Source of the DNA: Chlamydiales bacterium
Lineage (GTDB): Bacteria; Chlamydiota; Chlamydiia; Chlamydiales; JAAKFR01
Direction: 5' to 3'
Assembly: GCA_024233495.1 (NCBI GenBank)
Contig: JACKPM010000010.1
Span: 1 to 31,167 of the forward strand
DNA length: 31,167 nt
The notes under the pieces are model-generated. The model saw nothing but the letters and a program-made list of their open reading frames with translations. It did no database searches and was not told the origin of the DNA. Numbering within the stretch: position 1 is the first letter of the stretch; every line of letters starts with the position of its first letter. Both the position numbers and the translations under genes were made by a program. Below, piece by piece: positions 8,484 to 13,753 of the stretch.

Positions 8484-9282
8484 GCTCATTACGCAGAAAT
8501 ACTGTGGTAACTAGCGAACCATTTCTCTCTTCTGTTCGTCTTTCGGCCCCAGCCTCTTGCAATTCAGTAATTCGCGAGTCACTTTGAAGTGGTGGCCTTC
8601 GACCACTATGCGCATTCACTACGTGTCTCATCGTGGTTCGTGCATCCTTATTAACCCAACCGCAATAGGCACAATAAAAACCGCTCAAACTATGATTATC
8701 GATGTGTTGCTGAACACTACCAATAAAACTGGACGCGCTAGCGTAACCGCTGCAATTAAAAACTTTTGAGCACCCTTCCCAAGGACATTTAAAAACCTCA
8801 GGAGAATTGTAGTGCTTTTCTCGCAAATGCCACCTGAAATCCAGTGCTCCAGAAATTTTCATATTATCGCAGAGAGTGCAAATATATTCGTCCTTTTCAT
8901 GAAGGAGTTGGCCGCTATCCCTATATCTTCTTGGCCATGTCCTACCTCTTGGTTCGCGCGCTTCAGGGGGCGCCCCTTCTAAGGGGGCAGGGGGTGCCGG
9001 ATGCTGTGGAAAAGAAGCTGCTGGGGGCTGTACAGCCGCTCGAGCTCTAGCAAGTACGGGGGCAGCAGGGGGTACCGGATGCTGTAGAAAAGAAGGTGCT
9101 GGGGGCTGTACAGCCGCTCGAGCTCTAGCAAGTACGAGGGCAGCAGGGGGTGCCGGATGCTGTACAGGCTCAGGCATAACCAAATACGTTCCCATTGGAG
9201 GACCTGTAAGATGATCTACAGATGGGTGCACAGTCGATTGCCCTGCAGGATGGTCTATAAAGAGCTGTGGAGGTCTATCCAC
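8476..9282 (-). CDS. C2H2 zinc-finger protein with proline-rich tandem-repeat N-terminus (paralogue 1)
   Basis: A 268-residue protein in two halves. Residues 1-125 are Pro/Ala-rich and contain a 26-residue unit twice (41-66 and 67-92) plus a partial third copy. Residues 133-225 hold three zinc-finger-like units: C135-C138-H152-H157, C166-C171-H193-H197 and C204-C207-H220-H225. The third is a canonical C-x2-C-x12-H-x4-H finger. The second has an unusual 21-residue Cys-to-His gap that its paralogue at 10015-10764 shares exactly. Such fingers are eukaryote-like and rare in bacteria, so a host-directed, possibly nuclear, effector is inferred. No signal peptide is present. The start is uncertain: a GTG at 9282 without ribosome-binding site, with an ATG at residue 30 (9195) as alternative. 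Confidence 0.75.
   Translation of the reverse strand: MDRPPQLFIDHPAGQSTVHPSVDHLTGPPMGTYLVMPEPVQHPAPPAALVLARARAAVQPPAPSFLQHPVPPAAPVLARARAAVQPPAASFPQHPAPPAPLEGAPPEAREPRGRTWPRRYRDSGQLLHEKDEYICTLCDNMKISGALDFRWHLREKHYNSPEVFKCPWEGCSKVFNCSGYASASSFIGSVQQHIDNHSLSGFYCAYCGWVNKDARTTMRHVVNAHSGRRPPLQSDSRITELQEAGAERRTEERNGSLVTTVFLRNEPK
8983..9162 (-). repeat. 78-bp tandem repeat inside the zinc-finger gene
   Basis: The unit recurs with an exact 78-base period: the ATGCTGT that marks each unit (plus strand) starts at 9001, 9079 and 9157. There are about 2.3 copies differing at a few bases. It encodes an in-frame 26-residue Pro/Ala/Arg-rich unit (QHPxPPAAxVLARARAAVQPP core). The high similarity suggests recent slippage or unequal crossover. 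Confidence 0.92.
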
Positions 9283-9478
9283 AAAAAATTGCTGTGCAAA
9301 GATAAATCAAAAATAAGGAGAATTTTTGAGTGCTGCCTGTAGAGGGGGGACTAGAGGTAGCGGCTGTTCAGGAATTCTACTATAGCCTTAATTATTTATA
9401 AAAATGGATTTTGCAATTGGAAAAATAGTGCTGTGTTTCCAAAGTCCGAGAGGGAGTGTAGTCGAAAAACCCTTCATT

Positions 9479-9570
9479 CATCGCGGCGAAGCCGCGATGC
9501 CTTTTTGGGGATAGCGAGCAGGCAGCGCCTGCTCGCCCCCACGTGAGTTTGAAAGCTGGCGTAGCCAGCT
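9479..9570. repeat. Cluster of three perfect hairpins upstream of the transposase remnant
   Basis: Three short-loop inverted repeats follow each other. First, CATCGCGGC/GCCGCGATG around GAA (9479-9499). Second, GCGAGCAGGC/GCCTGCTCGC around AGC (9514-9536). Third, AGCTGGC/GCCAGCT around GTA (9554-9570), whose stem may continue imperfectly outward (GTGAGTTT against AAACTTAC). All have 3-base loops and 7-10 base-pair stems. The wider gap between 9283 and 9653 contains no gene that I can support; 9283-9470 is AT-rich and shows nothing else. The cluster may be a REP-like or MITE-like element, or the end region of the IS. Confidence 0.7.
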
Positions 9571-9616
9571 AAAAACTTACGGAACATCTTTGATAAAAAA
9601 CCTTTAAAATAAAGAA

Positions 9617-9645
9617 ACTCCTTGGATCAGTGAACCACAAGGAGT
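9617..9645 (+). promoter_or_regulatory. Hairpin that would sequester the transposase ribosome-binding site
   Basis: ACTCCTTG (9617-9624) is the exact complement of CAAGGAGT (9638-9645), leaving a 13-base loop. The ribosome-binding site AAGGAG (9639-9644), 9 bases before the ATG at 9654, lies wholly in the 3' arm. Folding would block ribosome access on transcripts reading in from outside, a known way in which insertion sequences limit transposase production (for example IS10 and IS200 families). Confidence 0.5.
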
Positions 9646-9653
9646 CTCTAAGT

Positions 9654-10013
9654 ATGCGTAAACGCAACTGGAAGATGTACAACAGACAGCTCGTTCAAAG
9701 GGGAAGCATTACTTTTCTGGTAGACCCAAAAATCTTTAGAGTTAGAAAGGCTAAGGGGATGGGGAGACCTATGCTCTTCTCGGACTCTTTGATTCTTATG
9801 TTGATGATGACAAAGGTTCATCACCGTTTGCCTTACAGATCTCTACAGGGATTTGCTGAGTCTATGTTTGAAATAGCTAAGATCACACGCTCTATTCCTA
9901 CATACTCTGCGATCTGTAAGAGGGCAAAGAGGCTTAGATGGTGTCGTCAAATTTTCTCCTTTGTCAGCCGGATCTTTTCTGCCAAAATCAGCCGAAAGAC
10001 TTCCAGAGATTGA
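9654..10013 (+). pseudogene. Truncated IS5-family transposase (N-terminal fragment)
   Basis: A 119-residue fragment. The segment RGSITFLVDP, then GMGRPMLFSDSLILMLMM, LPYRSLQGF and IPTYSAICKRAKRL match the N-terminal DNA-binding part of IS5/IS903-like transposases (RGSLTxW, GRPxxYSDxAI, LPLRQTEGF, PDYSTLSRRxK). A full protein would be about 300 residues with a DDE triad; none is present. After RLRWCRQ the frame looks shifted: from 9961 a different plus-strand frame reads LPKSAERLPEID, which resembles the linker before the first catalytic Asp. The chosen ATG at 9654 has AAGGAG 9 bases upstream; a GTG at 9630 is less likely because it lies before that site. Confidence 0.75.
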
Positions 10014-10014
10014 C

Positions 10015-10764
10015 TTATTCAACAATGCCACCCTTCATAGATACTGTGTAAATCTTCCCACGTTTTCTCCTTTTCTGTTTCACAACAACTCCTTTTTGCT
10101 GACATGCAAGAATTCCCATGCGTGAGATCTCACCCTTTTCGAATGTTTGCCCGCTGTGATTTTGTAAGACATGTCTCATCGAAGACCTTTTGTTTGTGTG
10201 AGTAGTTTCGCAATGGGCACAACAATAAAGAGTTCCATTGTGAAGATTTAAATGCGGAATAACACAACCTTTGAAGCTGTCTACATTTAGATATTTCCAA
10301 GGGAGAAAATCTTGACCACAATCCAAACATACAACTGGTTGCTGCTTTTCAAAATGTTGGAGCTTCAAATGTACTCTAAAAGAATGCAGTTCTGGAAATT
10401 TCGTGTTACAGCACACATATTCAGTATTTCCAAAAATTATGGAAGAGCGTGCCTTGAGGTCCTGCGAGCTTTCTGCGTCTGTTGGTGGGGGGCCATCAGC
10501 TGCTGCCGCCTCATTTTGACTAGTCTCGGCAATGCTCGCTGCAAGAGAGTTTAGGGACCCAAATACTCGCATTACTAAATCACTTACATCGTTATCATCT
10601 AGTGGGGTGTTTCTTTGAGGAAGAGAGTCTAGGGGCGCAAATACTTCCATTGCTAAATCCCCTATAACATCATCTAGTGGGCTGTTTGCTTGAGGTAAGG
10701 GGGCTGCATGTGCACCGGGTAGATTCAAGAGATGAGAAGCTTCACCACTATTGTACGGGTTCAT
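10015..10764 (-). CDS. C2H2 zinc-finger protein with duplicated N-terminal motif and NLS-like basic tail (paralogue 2)
   Basis: A 249-residue paralogue of the protein at 8476-9282. Its fingers align: a degenerate first one (C118/C119, H132, H137), a second C146-C149-H171-H175 with the same 21-residue gap, and a canonical third C182-C185-H198-H203 followed by NHSG as in paralogue 1 (NAHSG). The N-terminus is unrelated: residues 23-47 and 48-73 are a near-duplicate (LPQxNxPLDD...DLxMxVFxxLxS). A cluster of basic residues, KQKRRKRGK at 229-237, looks like a classical monopartite nuclear localisation signal. No signal peptide is seen. A host-nucleus effector is an inference; a prokaryotic DNA- or RNA-binding regulator is the alternative. 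It lies 46 bases downstream of hemB, in the same direction. Confidence 0.75.
   Translation of the reverse strand: MNPYNSGEASHLLNLPGAHAAPLPQANSPLDDVIGDLAMEVFAPLDSLPQRNTPLDDNDVSDLVMRVFGSLNSLAASIAETSQNEAAAADGPPPTDAESSQDLKARSSIIFGNTEYVCCNTKFPELHSFRVHLKLQHFEKQQPVVCLDCGQDFLPWKYLNVDSFKGCVIPHLNLHNGTLYCCAHCETTHTNKRSSMRHVLQNHSGQTFEKGEISRMGILACQQKGVVVKQKRRKRGKIYTVSMKGGIVE
10546..10698 (-). repeat. Duplicated ~78-bp unit in zinc-finger paralogue 2
   Basis: Two consecutive diverged copies encode residues 23-47 and 48-73. CATCTAGTGG recurs 75 bases apart (10596, 10671) and AAATAC 78 bases apart (10561, 10639); the 3-base difference is one extra codon in one copy. The unit is unrelated in sequence to the Pro-rich unit of paralogue 1 but almost the same length. 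Confidence 0.8.
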
Positions 10765-10770
10765 AAAATA

Positions 10771-10800
10771 ACCATAAGCTTGATGTTAAATTTTAGTCAA
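10771..10800 (-). promoter_or_regulatory. Candidate promoter of zinc-finger paralogue 2
   Basis: On the minus strand TTGACT (10800-10795), an 18-base spacer and TATGGT (10776-10771) form a reasonable sigma-70-type promoter. The -10 ends 6 bases before the ATG, so the mRNA would be nearly leaderless. No ribosome-binding site is seen. Confidence 0.4.
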
Positions 10801-10810
10801 AAAGTGCAAA

Positions 10811-11815
10811 TCAGCTGTACACCATTTCTTGTTCAATCGCTGAGGTAAACCAGCGAGCAGCGTCTAGGGCAGCGTAGGTGAAGATCATGTCAGCTCCCGC
10901 GCGCTTAATGCTGATTAATGTTTCCCAAAGTGCTTTTTTCTTATCTAGCCACCCTTTTTCCGCTGCTGCTAAAAGCATTGCGTACTCTCCGCTTACGTGG
11001 TAAGCGGAAATGGGAAGCTGCGAGTGCGCTCTTAGCTGAGAAATGATATCCAAGTAATGAACAGCGGGTTTCACCATAAGAATGTCTGCTCCTTCCATCT
11101 CATCGAGTGTTGCCTCCCAAAGAGCTTCGCGGCTGTTAGCGGGGCTCATCTGATAGCTTTTCTTGTCTCCATTCTTGAGTCCTGAGACAAGTGCGTCGCG
11201 AAAAGGGCCATAGAAGGCTGAGGCGTATTTCGCGCAGTAGGCGTGAATATTGACGTATTCATAACCGTTTTGGTCGAGCTCTTGCCGTATCGCAAGCACG
11301 CGCCCATCCATCATGTCGCTTGGAGCTACCATATCAATCCCTGCCTCAGCCTGGATAACCGCCATTTTTTGCAAAATGGCGACAGTCTTGTCATTTAAGA
11401 TAGTGCCGTTATTGTCAAGGATGCCATCGTGCCCATGTGACGTGTAGGGATCAAGTGCAATGTCAGAAATGAGGCAGACTTGAGGGAATTCCCTTTTGAT
11501 GGCGCGGATTGCTTGTTGTAAAAGAGCATTAGGATTGAGTGCTTCTGATCCAACATCATCTTTCTTTTCAGCCGGGATAATGGGAAAAAGCGCAATTGTT
11601 GTGATGTGTAGCTTTATCGCCTCTTCTATTTCCTTCAAGATAAGATCGCAAGAGAGGCGATATGTCCCTGGTAGGCTGGAAATCACCTCCTTTTTATTCA
11701 CACCCTCCAGCAAAAAGAGGGGGTAGATCAGGTCGGAGGCATGAAGGCGGGTTTCTTGAACAAGTGAGCGGATCGTTGCGTTTTTGCGGTTGCGGCGCGG
11801 GCGGTGGAAATGCAT
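10811..11815 (-). CDS. hemB: Delta-aminolevulinic acid dehydratase (porphobilinogen synthase)
   Basis: Condenses two 5-aminolevulinate molecules to porphobilinogen in haem synthesis. The two active-site lysines are Lys196 (YCAKYAS) and Lys249 (LMVKPA). The YHVSGEYAML motif is present. In the metal-site segment the three zinc-binding cysteines of the E. coli/animal type are replaced by Ala120, Asp122 and Asp130 (SDIALDPYTSHGHDG), placing it in the magnesium/potassium-dependent class. At 334 residues it has full length. GGAGG lies 4 bases before the ATG. It is divergent from thyX across a gene-free region with DnaA-box-like sites. From memory, hemB flanks the presumed replication origin in Chlamydia genomes. 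Confidence 0.97.
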   Translation of the reverse strand: MHFHRPRRNRKNATIRSLVQETRLHASDLIYPLFLLEGVNKKEVISSLPGTYRLSCDLILKEIEEAIKLHITTIALFPIIPAEKKDDVGSEALNPNALLQQAIRAIKREFPQVCLISDIALDPYTSHGHDGILDNNGTILNDKTVAILQKMAVIQAEAGIDMVAPSDMMDGRVLAIRQELDQNGYEYVNIHAYCAKYASAFYGPFRDALVSGLKNGDKKSYQMSPANSREALWEATLDEMEGADILMVKPAVHYLDIISQLRAHSQLPISAYHVSGEYAMLLAAAEKGWLDKKKALWETLISIKRAGADMIFTYAALDAARWFTSAIEQEMVYS

Positions 11816-11841
11816 CGATCCTCCAAATCTTAAAAAGAGAT

Positions 11842-11858
11842 ATTCTATTAAATAGAAT
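11842..11858. promoter_or_regulatory. AT-rich perfect palindrome upstream of hemB
   Basis: ATTCTATT and AATAGAAT form an inverted repeat of 8-base arms around a single A. It lies 27 bases before the hemB start and beside the DnaA-box-like cluster. It could be an operator for hemB or part of an unwinding element; nothing in the sequence decides between them. Confidence 0.35.
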
Positions 11859-11879
11859 CTTTCTCCTCATCTTCAATTT

Positions 11880-12060
11880 CTGTGGAAGTGTTGATAAACC
11901 CTAACTTTTCTCTCGTGGAGATGAAGTTGATAAGTTGTCGATAATCGGATCATAAGTTTGAAGTTATCAACGAAGTGGTGAATATAAACAATTTATCGCG
12001 CATTCATGAACAGGAAATGACGGGTTTATTGACAAATTTTCCACAAAAGAATCTACTTGA
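11880..12060. other. Candidate chromosomal replication origin (DnaA-box-like cluster between hemB and thyX)
   Basis: The 282-303-base gap between divergent hemB and thyX carries several 9-mers close to the DnaA box TTWTNCACA. TTTTCCACA at 12037-12045 is an exact match. TTATTGACA at 12026-12034 and TTATCAACA (minus strand, 11889-11897) have one mismatch to TTATNCACA-type boxes. TTATCAACT (minus, 11925-11933) and TTATCAACG (11964-11972) have two. AT-rich stretches lie on the hemB side. From memory, base 1 of several Chlamydia genomes was placed next to hemB because of the predicted origin, and this agrees. GC skew could not be computed here. Confidence 0.5.
12029..12057 (+). promoter_or_regulatory. 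Candidate thyX promoter
   Basis: TTGACA (12029-12034) and TCTACT (12052-12057) are separated by 17 bases. The -35 is perfect and the -10 matches four of six positions. The exact DnaA-box match at 12037-12045 lies in the spacer, so DnaA binding there could repress thyX. Confidence 0.4.
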
Positions 12061-12118
12061 TTGGCAACGCTTCCTATGGCAACCTCTTGCTCACTGATTG
12101 TTCAATGTAGAGGAAAAG

Positions 12119-13744
12119 ATGGAAGACTATGAGGAGTTCACGGAAGAACAGGTAAAAGTTCTTGAACGTTTTGTGACAAACACTTCGAGCAACATTTTTG
12201 TTCTGCGGAACCTGCCAGAGGTGATCAAAGGAGCGCTCTTTTCACGCTATTCACGTTCGAGTTTGGGCTTGCGCTCTCTCCTTTTAAAAGAATTCATTTT
12301 GGGAGATGAGACTGCGTTCGAGTCGATTGTAGGCAAAGAGGGTGGGCATGAAGACCAGTTCATGGCGATCAAAAAAGCGCAAAATTTTTATGACCGCATT
12401 TTGGATGGCTACGGTGATGATTCGATTGGGGAGTTGGGGGGCGCACATCTTGCAATTGAAAATGTTTCGATGTTGGCAGCAAAGGCAATTGAAGATAGCC
12501 GCATTGGAGGCTCTCCCCTTGAGAAGTCAACGCGCTACATCTATTTTGACCAAAAGGTGAAAGGGGAGTACCTCTACTACCGCGAGCCGATTTTGATGAC
12601 CTCTGCGTATCGCGATCTTTACATTCAAACGTGCGATATGCTTTTCGAGACATATTCCTCTTTAATTCCTCCCATGACAGAGTTGATGGAGAAGAAGTGT
12701 CCTAAAGATCCAGAGATGTCAAAGGTGGCATATAACGCCGCTTTACGCGCGAAGGTGCTCGACACATTGCGCGGCCTGCTTCCTGCAGGAACGCTTACAA
12801 ACATGGGCGTGTTTGGCAACGGTCGCTTTTGGGAAGGGGTGATCAACCGGCTGCAGTGTGAGAATTTGGCAGAGCTTCAGCAGATCGGAAGAGGGTGTTT
12901 TGAAGAGCTGGCAAAAGTGATACCCTCTTTTGTTCGTCGTGCAGAAGAAAGTCACCACAACTATGAGGAGTTTGCGCAGTTTAGAGAGTCGATGCACGAG
13001 CAGCTGCAAACGGTTTCTGAGAAGTTGGCTATTCCTCCTGAAGAGTACAAGCAATCAGGTGTGCGTCTAATTGCGCATGACAAAGACAACGTCTTTAAAG
13101 TGGCTGCAGCCCTTCTCTATCGGTGCGGTGACAACAGCTTAGAAGAGATTTACAATCATTGTTGTACGCTTTCCCCAGATCAAATTGCAGAAATCTTTGA
13201 CGCAGCCTCCCTTGTTCGGGAGAACCGCAGGCATAAATCGCCGCGCGCACTTGAGCATGCGCACTTCACATTTGAGATTGTAGGAGATTTTGCAAGTTAC
13301 CGCGACCTCCACCGTCATCGTATGTTGACACAAGAGCGACAACTTCTCACAACGCAGTATGGCTATCACATCGCCCCTGAGCTTTTGGATACTCCTATGG
13401 AGAAAGAATTCCGTGAGGCGATGGAGCGCGCACATGAGGCTTATAAAACGATTGCTGCAGAGCTTCCTGAAGAGGCGCAATATGTGGTGCCAATGGGCTA
13501 CAATGTGCAGTGGTACTTCCATGTGAACTTGCGTGCGCTTCAGTGGCTATGTGAACTGCGTTCTACACCAGCAGGTCACCCCACATATCGGTATGTGGCA
13601 CAAGAGATGGCAAAGCAGACAATGAAGGCACACCCCGAGTTTGAGTGCTTCTTCAAATTTGTCGACTTTGATGGCTACGACTTAGGGCGGCTTGGCCAAG
13701 AGCAGCGTAAGGCAGAAAAAATGGAAAAGAAGGCTACTTCTTAA
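12119..13744 (+). CDS. thyX: Flavin-dependent thymidylate synthase, double-domain chlamydial form
   Basis: Makes dTMP from dUMP using methylene-tetrahydrofolate and FAD. It has about 541 residues, roughly twice an ordinary ThyX, with two ThyX-like halves. The first half keeps the later part of the signature (SPLEKSTRY, matching SxNExSxRY). The second keeps the earlier part, RHR at 399-401 followed by MLTQERQ, where the usual Ser and Asn are Thr404 and Glu406. From memory, Chlamydia ThyX has the same long form, lies next to hemB and is functional. The ATG at 12119 is preceded by AGAGGA; a TTG seven codons earlier (12098) is in frame but has no such site. It converges on topA with 9 bases between. 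Confidence 0.93.
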   Translation: MEDYEEFTEEQVKVLERFVTNTSSNIFVLRNLPEVIKGALFSRYSRSSLGLRSLLLKEFILGDETAFESIVGKEGGHEDQFMAIKKAQNFYDRILDGYGDDSIGELGGAHLAIENVSMLAAKAIEDSRIGGSPLEKSTRYIYFDQKVKGEYLYYREPILMTSAYRDLYIQTCDMLFETYSSLIPPMTELMEKKCPKDPEMSKVAYNAALRAKVLDTLRGLLPAGTLTNMGVFGNGRFWEGVINRLQCENLAELQQIGRGCFEELAKVIPSFVRRAEESHHNYEEFAQFRESMHEQLQTVSEKLAIPPEEYKQSGVRLIAHDKDNVFKVAAALLYRCGDNSLEEIYNHCCTLSPDQIAEIFDAASLVRENRRHKSPRALEHAHFTFEIVGDFASYRDLHRHRMLTQERQLLTTQYGYHIAPELLDTPMEKEFREAMERAHEAYKTIAAELPEEAQYVVPMGYNVQWYFHVNLRALQWLCELRSTPAGHPTYRYVAQEMAKQTMKAHPEFECFFKFVDFDGYDLGRLGQEQRKAEKMEKKATS

Positions 13745-13749
13745 GAAGT
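13736..13749. other. Palindrome over the thyX stop codon
   Basis: ACTTCTTAAGAAGT is a perfect 14-base palindrome containing the thyX TAA, at the thyX-topA convergence point. It has no loop and no U-run, so it is not a classical terminator. Confidence 0.3.
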
Positions 13750-13753
13750 GGCT

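Larger units (their letters stand above)
9476..10014 (+). mobile_element. Degraded IS5-type insertion sequence remnant
   Basis: This is the left part of an insertion sequence: the hairpin cluster, the transposase leader and the 5' third of a transposase gene. The right part, including the whole DDE catalytic region and any right terminal repeat, is missing. The sequence runs directly into the stop end of the second zinc-finger gene at 10015. The left boundary is uncertain because no matching terminal inverted repeat or target duplication remains to define it. Confidence 0.5.

Noticed and set aside
8983..9162. Tandem repeats as a CRISPR array
   Set aside because: The copies are contiguous 78-bp units without spacers and encode an in-frame protein repeat.
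9630..9653. GTG start for the transposase fragment
   Set aside because: The only ribosome-binding site lies downstream of it and fits the ATG at 9654.
12098..12118. TTG start for thyX
   Set aside because: Seven extra codons with no ribosome-binding site; the ATG at 12119 has AGAGGA in front.
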